A stretch of DNA of 64,000 nt from Adineta vaga (Eukaryota > Rotifera): assembly GCA_021613535.1 (NCBI GenBank), contig CP075494.1, positions 5,332,001 to 5,396,000 on the forward strand, given 5' to 3'. The notes under the pieces were generated by a model. It was not told where the DNA came from, searched no databases, and worked only from the letters and a program-made list of their open reading frames with translations. Positions 1 through 12,600 of this stretch are shown here, piece after piece. Every line of letters starts with the position of its first letter. Position 1 is the first letter of the stretch. The translations under genes were made by a program, and so were the position numbers.

Positions 1-451
1 TATGAAACAGTGACCAGAAGAATGTTCCACAAATAATAGACATATAAGCTAGACGACGAGTACTTCGTTGTCTTATCAATGCACTTGGTGATGTTATAAG
101 AATTCGATCAATAGAAGCTAAAATTAGATAGAACGGACTTAAAACATTAAATAGAGTGGTGGTATAATGCCGTAAGCGGCAAAGAACTACACTGTAACTA
201 CTAGGATCAATGTTATATCCTGAGCCCATTGTTAAAGATAATAAAGAAGAGAAGATGTAAGCAAAGTTCGCAATATTGTATGCAATAAAATAAATTGAAC
301 ATGGATTTTTTCTTAAATTTTGTTGAGTAAATACAAATAGATTAAGAAGACAACCAATGACTCCTGTTAATATCATAATTGGACCAAAATATTGATATAA
401 ATAATTTTGAACTAAACGCATTGTAATGACTGTATCAGATACTGAAGACAT
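1..451 (-). CDS. Rhodopsin-like GPCR, 5' part only (cut by window start)
   Basis: Open reading frame running off the left edge; about 150 residues from the ATG at 451. The translation shows a short extracellular N-terminus, a first membrane segment with the pattern GPIMILTGVIGCLLNLFVF, a second near residues 55-75, and a third ending in LILASIDRILI, where the class A DRY motif is replaced by D-R-I. It is the same family as the next gene (1039-1971), which has LVLASFDRF at the same place. A peptide-type receptor role at the plasma membrane is inferred from the family; ligand unknown. The C-terminal membrane segments lie outside the window. Confidence 0.75.
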   Translation of the reverse strand, partial: MSSVSDTVITMRLVQNYLYQYFGPIMILTGVIGCLLNLFVFTQQNLRKNPCSIYFIAYNIANFAYIFSSLLSLTMGSGYNIDPSSYSVVLCRLRHYTTTLFNVLSPFYLILASIDRILITSPSALIRQRSTRRLAYMSIICGTFFWSLFH

Positions 452-1038
452 AATTAAATTGCTGGTTTGTTCACACGAATGAAGAAGTTTTTCTCAAAGG
501 ATTGTAGAGAAAAAAATATAGGATGTCGTATTATATACTTTGTCATTTCCAAAGATCTAGCCACTAGACTGATTCAGACAAGCTTTGGCTTTGATGAAAA
601 TTTCATCAGGATATATAATTTAGAATAAGCTTCATTACTTCGTAGTCGCATAAAATCTATTGAAAAGAATTTAATCAGCAAAAACAAAACAAATTGAAGT
701 GGGAAAGATAAGATCTTATCTGTTATTTTTCCTGATGAGAGTAAAAAAACAAGTGATTATATAATTGTTGTATCAGTCATCGGGAGAATGTACTCAGATG
801 TATGAACAAGAGATAATAAGATACTCAATTGAATTGCTACAGGAAATAAAAGGAAAAGAAAACTGCAAATAATACAAGAAATTAGTCAGATTAATGCTTG
901 AAATCATACGACATTGTTTTTCTATAGAAAAATGATTCAAGAAAACAAGTTTGGTCTGTAAATTCTCCTCATATATATATATATATATATTTATGTACTT
1001 ATAAATAGAAACAACAAAAACACAATATCAAATTACTC
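452..1038. other. Intergenic, no gene seen
   Basis: AT-rich spacer between two tandem GPCR genes. It holds an (AT)n microsatellite at about 970-991, close to the 3' end of the next GPCR. No open frame with coding character was found. Confidence 0.6.
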
Positions 1039-1971
1039 CTATTGAAATATGTTTTGAAAATGACGTCGTGTCTGGTTGATAATATTCATGATCTCTTGTC
1101 GATACAATTTTCCACTCAGTGTATATATATAAAACGATGTACAATATGATAAAAAGAACGGAAGCATAGAAATACGAAGAAGAGTTACCATTAACAATGT
1201 TGGATTCGGGACGAAATTAATAATTGTCATCATAACACAAAGTACTGTAGCGCAAAGAACATAGGCGAATACTTGAAAAATCAACATACGCAAAAGTTCA
1301 TTGTCTGAACGACGATATAGTCTTCGATTATTTCGTCCATGTGATTGATTATTGCTATTGATAGGTTGAATAAGTCGTCTTTGAATTCGTATATTCCACA
1401 GAGTCAATAATCCAAATATAACCATCAATATGGGTGGGGCCATTGCATAGAAGATCAATTGAAAAATAGACCAATTTGCATTAAATGTTTGACTAGTACT
1501 AATACATTGAGGAGGATCGGAATCAATTAGATCATAGACAATAAGTAGGGGTATAAAAATTGCCAGAAATATACCCAACATCGTAATGATGATTTTTCGA
1601 GCTATATGAACTTGAGTCAATGAGCGAAGCACAACTGATGAAGATGAACAACAAAACCGATCGAAACTAGCTAATACTAATAGATACGGTGATATATTGT
1701 ATATTAAATAGGATAGGTAACAATTGAGTTTACAAATAATAGACGAATATGAGGAAATTGTTACTCCATAACCATCTGATATTAACGAGATAATAAATAG
1801 AAAACACACGACCAGTAGATTATTTATTGAACCAGCAAGAAAATATTGTGTACATGAATTACGACGAAGTGTTTTACGAGTAAAGATTAATATATTCATA
1901 GTATTACCAAATATTCCAATAATTATCTCCAATGGTAGTATAATACGTAGTAAATGAGTATAAATATCCAT
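1039..1971 (-). CDS. Rhodopsin-like (class A) GPCR, FMRFamide-receptor-like
   Basis: Single-exon frame of 310 residues from the ATG at 1971; an in-frame TTG twelve bases upstream is not needed. Seven hydrophobic segments are visible. The first carries the GN motif (IFGNTMNILIF), and the third ends in ASFDRF, a DRY variant. The third cytoplasmic loop is basic with several Arg-rich stretches, and the last segment is followed by a short basic tail. It is tandem with and related to the partial receptor at 1-451. Members of this intronless family are usually annotated as orphan or FMRFamide-like receptors; the ligand cannot be read from sequence. Confidence 0.85.
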   Translation of the reverse strand: MDIYTHLLRIILPLEIIIGIFGNTMNILIFTRKTLRRNSCTQYFLAGSINNLLVVCFLFIISLISDGYGVTISSYSSIICKLNCYLSYLIYNISPYLLVLASFDRFCCSSSSVVLRSLTQVHIARKIIITMLGIFLAIFIPLLIVYDLIDSDPPQCISTSQTFNANWSIFQLIFYAMAPPILMVIFGLLTLWNIRIQRRLIQPINSNNQSHGRNNRRLYRRSDNELLRMLIFQVFAYVLCATVLCVMMTIINFVPNPTLLMVTLLRISMLPFFLSYCTSFYIYTLSGKLYRQEIMNIINQTRRHFQNIFQ

Positions 1972-2731
1972 CGCAAATTTCAAACGAAAAATATAAACGA
2001 TCGATTCTTACAAATTTTGTCAGCAGTCAATGTATATGACTTTCTCTCAAACAAATGTAAAATCTTACAGAGAAAGAAAACTGTTTCTATACAATCGCTT
2101 ATATAGGATTGTGTATTATAGAATTCAGCACAACTTATAACAAGGATATGCTCATTAGAAAGTTTTCTATAGACAGCAACCTACGATTTCGTATACCCTC
2201 AACAACTATACATACAGACCGATCTTCCGAAATCAGCAGAGGCTTAATCAAATGTCGGAAGCAGGAACTATTCATCAAAGAACAGTGAGATCTTAACATG
2301 TATAGCACACCGTGACACTCTGAAATTAATTGGATAGTCGATAGAGAGATGAGAAGAGATCGGATGTTTTGCGAGTTTCAGTGTACTGGATGTCCTGGTA
2401 TTTACATCATCGAATGTACTATTGAGGTAATTCAAGAAGATAGGAGTGTGATGTATAGAGACAAACAAAAGTAAGAAAATTTATCAATATATATCTATCG
2501 ATTTGTCCTCATCATACACTTGATATAACATTGCTGCTAGAATAAAATGTATTTATAAGGAGAAATTTGAAAACAATTTTTTTTAGTGCAACCTCTATGA
2601 AAAGTGAGAGAAGACCCAAAAATTTCTCGACTTAAAACTGATAGTCACTTATTTTTCTTCGAAAAATATATATGAATCCCACAAAAACGTGAAACAATGT
2701 TAATCTAGATTGTCGTTGATACTTCTTCTTT
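1972..2731. other. Intergenic, no convincing gene
   Basis: Spacer between the 5' end of the GPCR and the 3' end of the monooxygenase gene. A 66-codon minus frame at 2268-2468 has no recognisable domain and is not called. Confidence 0.55.
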
Positions 2732-4828
2732 CTAATATAATACTCGATAATTCTGATCCCATTGTATTGCTTGATTAATTCCAAAAAATTCATATAGTTC
2801 AAATACTGTATCAATGATAATCACATTTGGAAATTCCCCTGCCGATCGCATGTCTTCATGTTTATTTGAAATAATCAATACAGGTGCATGTGGTACTTCA
2901 GCACGAATTGTTCGAATTACATCAACAGCTGATTGATAGTCATTAAGAGATCCTTCAGTAATAACTCTGAATCGAACATCTTTACGTTGAATATTTTTAC
3001 GAATCTCTGGTGTTTGCATCCAATCTTGAGCTTCTTTTATAGTATTAACCACATGCAGTATGTGCCTTGGTCCATGCGATTGATGTATAATATCATTCGT
3101 TACAAATGAGTGATTGGCAAATTTAGGTAAAATAGGAATGCTGTTGATAAGTTTCTCTGTATGCTTATTCATTATGTCACCGACGATCCATAAGATGAAG
3201 TATCGATGGTGGTGATGATGATGATAATAGTGATAGTAATCGTTTTCTCTTTGAGAAGATATGACTTCGCGAAGTCGTGGTACTGGTAGATATTGATCTT
3301 GTCTGAATGGAAAGATATCTTCTACAAAAACTTCTACATCTTCGATTTCTTCTGTTGGCCATGGATTAGCGAGCGAAAGTTGAGCAACAACACGACAAGG
3401 AATTCGATTAAATATTTCTTCTAATTCTTGGTCACTTACTGGTCTTGATCGATGAGGCCAATGAGGAAGTTGCTGTAAACTTTGTCGTGTCTCTTTTAGT
3501 CTTTTCTTCAATTCTCTTGTATGGTAAACATGATAATGACCTACATGATCATAAGTATAAGCTTCTCCAGTACATTGATCAATAGGATTCAGAAGTATAC
3601 GCAATGAACGACCTTGTTGTTCACATGCACGAAGTCGAGTCATAAAACCTTCATAATCGAAAAGATCAAGAAAATGTGGTGGCATATCGATGGTACATGC
3701 ACAAAGAATATTTCGAGCCAATGCAATAGCTGATTTAATGCCTGTATTCATACCACGGCCACTCCAAAAATGTACACCCATTGCAGCATCACCAACAAGA
3801 CATACTAACATTGTTTTAAATTTTTTCTTATTCGATTTGCCAGATTGTGAGGGTGTGAATGAAAGTATTGATTCTTGTTTTTCCTTAATTTCAAAACGAA
3901 ATTCTCGAACTACACTAGATGTATGTTGAACATTGACTTCTATGGGTACGATGCGATGAACAAATTTTGAACGAATATTAAAAAAATCAAGACCTTGCCG
4001 AATAATTGACCAAACAGATATATGTGAACATTCTTTATAATACTCTAAATTGATAGGTACATTACGTTTTTCACTTCTTTGTAGGCATTCACGTAATTCT
4101 TCATATTCATCCTTGGTCAAACGAGCATTAAGATATCCACGACGACCAGCTGATGAATTGACTAAATAACGAGACTGTGAAGTAGTTAATATACAGTTCA
4201 ATGCTTGATGCAACGGTTCATCCGATGGCGATACATTAGCTGGTATATTGTATGCGACACCACAAGCATATTCTATACCTTCACTCCTAACTTGTATGTT
4301 ACAATAACGACGAACAAATGATTTTGATCCATCTGCACCAACCAGAATATCAAAATTACCTACAAACAAATTAAATTGTTTATTTATGATACAACATATC
4401 TATCTACCCTGAGTTAAACGTTCTGATAATTCATTCAATTGTTCCGGAATCAATTCAATTTGACCACTTCGAACAAATGGCTGAATTAAATCTAAAAGTC
4501 GATCTTCAACTTCTTGAATTGGAATATTTCTCGACGTTGGCCACACACGTTCATTAATATTTACGAAAAGACCTTTTTGAATATAGACCGGCAACTGTTG
4601 TATAACATGATCTTGTAATGTTACTACTTGATCACGACGAATATTGCCTTGTTCTTCAGTTCGCCAACGCATGCTGCCATCTTTGCCCATAATCCATCGA
4701 CCTTCATAAACAATGATTTTCACATGTTTTTTACACATTATCATCGCAAGGTTGATTGCAAATGTCAAACCAATTGGTCCACCGCCAGAAACAATAACAG
4801 TAATAGATGATGGCAATGTGTTCGCCAT
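2732..4828 (-). CDS. MICAL-like FAD monooxygenase with C-terminal receiver-like domain
   Basis: Two exons, 4828-4408 and 4359-2732, with a 48-bp GT-AG intron; 682 residues. The ATG at 4828 is chosen because the FAD-binding Rossmann motif VIVSGGGPIGL follows within ten residues. The second flavin motif spans the splice (FDILVGADGS), and the third is LVCLVGDAAMGVHFW-SGRGMNTGI, as in MICAL-like flavoprotein hydroxylases. A His-run linker then leads to a domain of roughly 150 residues starting FILWIVGD and containing FRVITEGS and APVLIISNK. Its beta-strand spacing resembles CheY-like receiver domains, but an Asp is not seen at the usual phosphoacceptor place (ITEG). The enzyme core is clear. The receiver assignment and the substrate are inference. 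Confidence 0.8.
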
Positions 4829-6654
4829 TGAATGAACTTCTTTGCCTAATCGTATATCGATGAACTTGTGATGACTGATTCTGAACAAACTAAGAAATCT
4901 AAGAGCAAAAGAAAATATCTTTAATACATCCAGTTTAAATGTAATGCTTCCAAAATGATATACTTTCGTGGACAAGAAAAAAAAACACAAAATATAAGAT
5001 GGTACAGAAATAAATTATGATGATAGATGGAAAAAAACATATGTAAAATTAGATGTGTAACAGTTATATGTAGCTCAAGTCAGGGAAAAAAGGTAAAGAG
5101 AAAGAGAAAGAGAAAAATAGCAATTCACTGGTAAAAAAAACAAATGTAAATAGTGGTGATTAAGTAAAAATGCGATGTTATTTCATCGAATTTAAACAAC
5201 AATATTCACCAGAAGATAACTTTTAAGGTCGTGAGTGATAGTAACTATAGAATTCGATAATGATGGACATCTACAACTTGAATAGAAATATGATCAGTTC
5301 ATACTTTTTACAAATTACGCGAGGAATTTTAGATATGATACGACTAGACTCTTGCGCTGGCTTAGATATATCATTCTTTTGTTTTCTTTTACTATACACA
5401 TGATTACATGCGAAGCTCTTCGGTCACTTTTCCAATGGAATTTATTACGGTTTTCATATAGATAAAATATTGTTCTAATCGTGAGTAACCAGGCCGGTCG
5501 TTCCGGCCTTCGGAATCGACCGGAACCATCGGGAAAATCCCGATTTTCCGGCACGATCCAACAAGTTCCATAGTTTTCCTACCGGTTCTGTGTGGAACCT
5601 GCCATATACCAACGACAGGATAGCTAGTCCATTTACGAATGCATTATCGTGTAACACGATGGCTATTTGGAAGTACTTATCATCCATATGCAATGAGTAT
5701 CGATGGAGAATTACATCCAATATCTTCTTTCATTATTGATAACAATCAAGTTTTTCGATTATCATTTATTTCTTATCCATTTTTATCCATTATACTATCT
5801 TCTATTGTAATTATTAGCATAACGAAACAAAAGATTTTCTAAATAATAAGTTTTAATATATAAAAATAGTTTGTTCGAAAAACTAATGTGGAAACTACAT
5901 ATGTTTACTTGATGTGAATTGGATTCTTAATTATTTCCATTGACAAATGAATATAACTGTTCGAAATATTTATGACCGTTAGGATGATCAAAACTTAACA
6001 TTTGTTCTTTTTCATCTACCTTGATACGATAATGTTGTGGACTTGAACTGTAATTGTGAAGAACTATTGTATTAAAAGCAGATAGATTGGGATCACAATT
6101 GATATTCAATGGACCAATAGAAAGATTTAGATAAACATGATAAGTATCGAAAACTACATGAGGATTGTCATATTTTGTATCAACAAGGAAGAATAGACGC
6201 ATACATATCTTACAAGGATTTTTAAAGTCTTATCTTTTTTGTTTTTCTTTAGTAAAACTTTCTCATGTCAACAAATATTATATATTTGAGTCATTATGAC
6301 GTATTTACCACAAACGATAGTAGTCGATGGAAAATTCTATCGAAATAAGATAACAGTAGATGTAAATATTTTCGATAATTTTCCCTTCTCCTTGTATGGG
6401 ACTTCATATTTATTTGAGAATATAATTTTATGAAAGTATCATACTGAATAGAGTGTAGACTATGACAACAGTGAAAAGAGTGTTATAAAGAAAAAGAAAG
6501 AAAAAGCGTAGACATGTGCTATTTATTCTTCGCAATGCGAAGGAAAAGAACAGAATGTTTTCTTTTTTGCTGCCAACTTCTAACATGCGTGTTAAAAGGA
6601 AAAAAAATATAATAAATCAAGTTGATCTTACTTTGAAGTTTTAGATTCATTTCA
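4829..6654. other. Long intergenic region with one doubtful ORF
   Basis: About 1.8 kb between the monooxygenase and VPS13D-like genes, which point away from each other. It holds a purine tract of AAAGAG units near 5094-5115, a GC-rich palindromic island (5491-5560, separate entry) and a 91-codon minus ORF at 5927-6202 starting with a real ATG. That ORF has no recognisable domain or signal peptide; it may be a short gene or chance. Promoters for both flanking genes must lie here, but no clear TATA box is seen. Confidence 0.5.
5491..5560. repeat. GC-rich island with nested palindromes
   Basis: A short stretch far richer in G+C than its AT-rich surroundings. It contains three perfect inverted repeats: AGGCCGG at 5491-5497 with CCGGCCT at 5503-5509; CGGTCG at 5495-5500 with CGACCG at 5517-5522; and ATCGGGA at 5528-5534 with TCCCGAT at 5538-5544. 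The first two overlap and are mutually exclusive. Nature unknown; a fragment of a mobile element or a structured site are both possible. Confidence 0.6.
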
Positions 6655-9600
6655 ATGTTTGAAACTATTATAGCATCATTTATCAAACGTTATCTCATTC
6701 GTTATATAGATATCAATGTTGATCAATTATCTGCTCAAATTTTATCAAAACAACAGATTACTATTGATAATCTTATATTCAACATAACAACAATCAATGC
6801 AGATATTCGAAAGAAATTCTCTTTACCATTAAGAATTGAATCGATCGATCTTGGACAAATACAATGTTCATTCGTATGGAGTTCATTATTTTTTCGTTCA
6901 ACATCTGCAGCATTTATTATAAAAGTTCAACATGTTCATATTGTTTGTAAAAATCATGATGAACAAACATCAACGGAAACGAATGAAGAAATCGATGAAA
7001 AATACAAACGTAATCAACTCGATTTAGCTGAACAACAATTCGAAAAAGAATGGGAATGTTTTGGTGAAGTTAAACGATCAAGATGGAATGTTCAACGATT
7101 ATTGATGTCTTTTTTTGAAAAACTACAAATTGAAGTTTATGATGTACATATTAGTTATAGAAGTTTGTCAGATCAATCGATTGGATTTACTTGTCAACAG
7201 ATTCAAATTCTCAATAAACCATGTGCTGAAATGATGAGTCGACAAGTAATTCGAATCGATAATCCAGGATTGTATATTACTACAAATATGGTTTCCAAAC
7301 AATCGTATATATTATCTCTTGAAAATTCTATGGAAATCTCACTTACACATAATCATTTTCTTGAGGGTCAACAAGAATATCGTTATGAATTCGAATGCTT
7401 ATTAACTGATTTAAATATTAAATGTAATGTTGAACAGATTCGTATTCTTGCTGACTTGATTCGTTGTATTCAACATTCGAATTTATATCGACGATTTACT
7501 TTTGATACTTGTAGACCTCAAGCAAAAATTTCAAAACAATCAGTAAGAGTATGGTGGCGTTATGCTATTTTATCCGTTCTTCGGCTACAAGCGGAGGTGA
7601 AAGATTCTACAACATGTTTTTGGTTTAATCGTTCGTTATTCATTCATCGTCTACATCGATTAAATGCATATGCACGTTTATATCGTGTATATCTTTTGCG
7701 AACTTCAAATTCTACGAATGAAGATAAATCGATGATAAATGAAATTGAAAAAGAATTTGATTTAGAACATTTATTAATTATCAGACGATCGATTTTTCAA
7801 TGTCGAATTAATGAACAAATAAGTCAAAAACGAGAAGAAATAACGCCATGGTATTTTAATTATGCACAATGGTTGACCTCAAAAATGATTGATTTGTGGG
7901 GACAAACAACAATAAATAGTGACGAACCATTGGATGAAAATGATATCAAAATTCAAGATCAAGTGAATACATTTATTGCAGATTCATTAGAAGATGAAGA
8001 TTTATTGGAAAGTTGTCATCAGGCACAAATCTTTCGATTTAATTTTGTAATCAAATCAATACAAATTGATCTTTTATCATCTAGTCATGTTCAAATTTTT
8101 AATATCGATCTGAAAAACTTCTCTTTAATGGCAGAAATTCGATTACGTCATCGTTCTCTAATGTTTTCTATTCGTTTAGACGATTTCATCATGCGTGATC
8201 TAGCAGAAACAAATGGATTTACGACAATTCTTTCTTCGAATAGAGAATCAGAACAAGTACCAATGTTGGAATTTATCTTTGAAAGAAGAGGAAGAATAAG
8301 AAATTCAGTTCGTATTCATAGTTGTGGCCTGTCTATTACTTGTTGTCCAGCCTCTATTGAACGATTATATCAGTTTTGTGTTTCGACTCTTGGTGAATCT
8401 TCGATGTCAATGTCGTTCTCTTTAACGAATTGGAAGCGAATCAAACATTACATAGTTAGAAATTATCGATCAATACTTGAAGAAATTATGTCGGTCTCAA
8501 AAGTGCGAAATATTCGACGCCGAAATCCCTATTTATTAAAGAAGAATTTTCAAATATATGTAAATATTGCTGCTTTTAAGATAACTGTTGCTTTACAATC
8601 GCAAGAAGCATTAGTTTTCGTTTTAAGTTGTTTGACACTTTCGAATGATACACGAAATGAAGTGAATGAGGATGAATTTTTAACGCCGATAAGTTCTCCT
8701 CCTGCAAATGACGATACATTTGACGTAGAATCTACATATTATTCAATGAATCTAATCACAATCGATCAAACAAGTGAGACAGTTGTTCCTTTAACGTTTA
8801 CGTTTTCTATTCGTAATATACAAATTGGAAACTTAACTGATATCATACAGATCATTGAGATATCCGATGTTTGTTTTCTTATTCATCATCAATACGATTA
8901 CTTATGGCCATTCGTGAATATTTCGGGTGTATTTCCAAAGACTAACCTTTGTTTAGATGTTCAACAAATCCGAAGTCTATACAATGGTCTTACTCCGTGG
9001 ATAACATTTATTAAGCATCTCATTAATCAACAGTCCTATCAATGTGATATTTGGCCAGAATTTAGCTTTTGTTTTGAAGAAACACGCGTGATTTTGAATG
9101 ATAATTTCAAAGCTCTATGTGATCTTCGCGTGTATAATGTTGCCTTAGCGTTCGTCCGGAATAGCATGACTTGTAATCTAGATAGCTTGACTATTTTTGA
9201 TTGTATACAAAAAACTGCAAAGAATGACGAGATTCTATTGAAAATCGAACAAGCTCCAAACAAAAAAGATGGTTTTATTCGAATAAATATGGGTTTTGAA
9301 GCAAAATCTACACTGTCGGATATTGATATGATCATTGATGTGAATACAAATAAGCTGGATTTTGTTCTTAATCCTCAAACAATTTGTATATTACTAAATT
9401 ATTTCTCAACTATGAATCTGTTTACTTTCAATTGTATTCCAATTGAAAACAATACTCTTGTTAAAAGTCTGAAAAAATGTGAACTCAATATTAAATGTAC
9501 ACAAATGAATCTCATCATTGTTAATCCTCTCTCAACAGTAACATGGCCAACTGAAGTTCAATTACAGAATGTTACACTAAACACCATATTATATCCAAAT

Positions 9601-12600
9601 TCAACCTGTGAAATGATGATTAGCAACATTAAAATTTTAAATCGTTTTGATAACTCACTGGTTGTTCATATAAATATTATTTCCGATCAAAGTGAGATAC
9701 CAGCAGTACATGTTTTGATAAGAAATGAAAAGGACAAAGACTTCAATTTGATCATCAAAGTCTGTTCCTTTTCTTATGTTCATTCAAATCATCTACTCAA
9801 CACCATCCAAGAAACATATCGTTATATCAATCAAGCTTGTCACTTTATTGGAAAGCAAACATTTCAAACTAGTGCCTTATCATTACTAAGATGGACTTTA
9901 TGTATCGATGTGAATACATCAACGATTCTTTTATCGAATGACATCGGTCTACAACTTGGTCACATTCGTATTCAAACTAATCATGAACGTTTATTAGATT
10001 TTGACATTAGTATCAATCAACTAGATCTAATACGAAAGAATTTTATATTAGAAAAAAATGTGAAGCACATAGATTCATTGCGATTTTTGGAAAATATGTC
10101 CTTGTGTATCAATCTTGAAGTATCGGATTCATCGATCACGATTAATGTTCAACTAACTAATCTATCTCGTATTTATCTTAGTCAAATCGGAATTCAACTC
10201 TTATCTCAAATTTTACAAACAATATCTACGAATAATCTAACGTCTTCGTCTAAATTTCTTTTCCATCTACAATCAACGCAAATAGTCATTATTTTCCAAA
10301 CGAATCGTCAGAATGAACTAATTACAATATGTGAAGCTCTATTAAATCAATGCCAAATGATATATGAACTCAATGATGTTTTTAAAAAGAACGTTCTTCT
10401 TCGTTTTGATTCAATATCAATTAACAATCGTTTAACTGATCTCGATGAATCTCTCATTGCTTTAACATCACCCACATCAATTCAACTGAACAGTTCACAA
10501 ATGAATGATGAATATGAACAACTAGATATGCGACTCGGCAAGATTAATGTCAGATTTGTTAAATCAACCTGGAAGTTATTATTAGAAATGATGCAAGTAT
10601 TCAATTGCAAAAGTAATCCATCGTTATCTTCATGTTCAAATATTGAAGAAAAGAAAAATGATTACATTTTATTCAATGGTGAACTATCTAGAATCTCAAT
10701 GCATGCTGAATCAATCTCCTGTCTATTTCAAGACAATGAAATCCTACTTATGAATATTGATCTTCAAGGTTTTACTTTTCAAATTCGAACCTATCTAAAA
10801 CAATCCGTCGTAGTTTGGTCTCTCCATAGTCAACTTGATTTCATTTCTATACGAGATTTGACGATTGTCGATCAACTGTACAGTGAACGATTGTGTACTG
10901 ATATTACTACTAAAAAAGTAATTGAGTTGATAATTACGACCGATGATATTGTTCAACTCGATCTGAAATTGACTGCAATTCGATATATCCATACACAAAA
11001 TTTCCTTCTGAAACTTCTCGAATATTTTTATCGTTTTCAACAAAACGAAGATTTCTACAAACGAATTATTCTCAATATCACTCGACAATCGACTGAAATA
11101 CTTTGGAATGTTGCAATGGGAAATCTTACACTCGTATTACCCGAGGATATACGAAAACCACCGGTACTAATTCTGCAACTAGACAGTATCTATTTCAACA
11201 ATCAATCTAAAAAAATGAATAACATACCTTCGCAATTGTATATTACCATAATAGAAATAAAAAATATTACTCTTCATTCCAGCGGTTCAGCTACCTCCAC
11301 ACCTATTCGCTTATCGAATAATTTCTCATCTTTAGTTCGTAAACCGTTCAATATTAACATGACAATTGAACATAATCCAACAGTAGCAACTTACACCATC
11401 AAAATGAACCTTTCATCGATCGATTTTCTCTTGGATTCAAATCATTATTATCTTCTTCAAAACATATTTTATTCTAATTTTGACGAACAATCTATTGTGA
11501 AACTAAGCAATTTATTTTATTCTATTTTTGTATCGAAGAATGAAGTATCAACATCCAACCTTATCCTTAAAATGAAAATTGATCATGTCGGATTAGAAAT
11601 ATTTCTTCTCAAAAGTGGTCTATTAACATTTGAACAACGCCATTCATTGGGTTATACAGAATTAATCAATTTTCATCTATCTTTTGATCAATACTCAAAT
11701 GGACATCAAATTTTACATCTTCATTGTTCGACAATCAAACTTATTGACACACGAGTTCGAAATGAAGATATGATTATGCCATTATTCACACTGTCAAATC
11801 CTCATCAATTAGAAATTCATCTAAATAGAACTAAACATACGAATCAATGTACAATAACCTTGAATTGTATTCGTATTGTATTTGTTATTGATTGGTTTAT
11901 CGAACTCAATAATTTTCTTCATATATTCTGTCAACAACCAATGATCATCACTAATGATATTCCATTTTCATTTTCTGAAGTCCAACTAAATTTAAATCAA
12001 TTTGAATTAATACTTGTTTCAACATTACGTGATCCCTATGCTACTGCTTTGATCTATTCTAGTACAATGATCTTTAATTATGCATCAATCCATCGATCTA
12101 CCGAATGCTTCATAACAGATTTAACAATGCTCACCTGTCAAATTGGAAATATCAATGAAACAAGTATTTCAATCATTGAACCAACAGATTGTTCATTGTT
12201 TATTCATTCATCAAATGAAATATTCGATGAATACATCTGTGAGCTTAATATTCCTATTCTAAACATACGTATATCCTATTCCGATGTTCAAATGTTATAT
12301 TCTCTTTTCCATACTATTTCTCAACAAATATCTCAAGTACAAACACGAAAACCTTTACTTACTACAATCTCTACACTATTTACATCACCAATTCGAGACT
12401 GTCCTACATCTACCTACGATTTATTAAATATTAAATTCGTCAAATTTATTTGTACAGAAATATGTTTATGTCTTATTGATGATTGTTTCGGTATTAATAT
12501 TCCTTTATTAAATATTCATTTGAAACCATTTCAATTTCAAACAATTGAACATACTCTTCATAATCGTATTGAACATTGTGAATTTGAATTGACCATATCG

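Noticed and set aside
970-991. (AT)n runs here and at 21856-21880 and 30214-30234 as CRISPR or functional arrays
   Set aside because: Plain microsatellites without spacers; only the one at 30214 has a position that suggests promoter use.
2268-2468. 66-codon minus ORF between GPCR and monooxygenase
   Set aside because: No recognisable domain and no partner exon with convincing splice sites.
5475-5842. ORFs over and beside the GC-rich island, both strands
   Set aside because: No domain, no ATG for some, and overlap of both strands; coding status unsupported.
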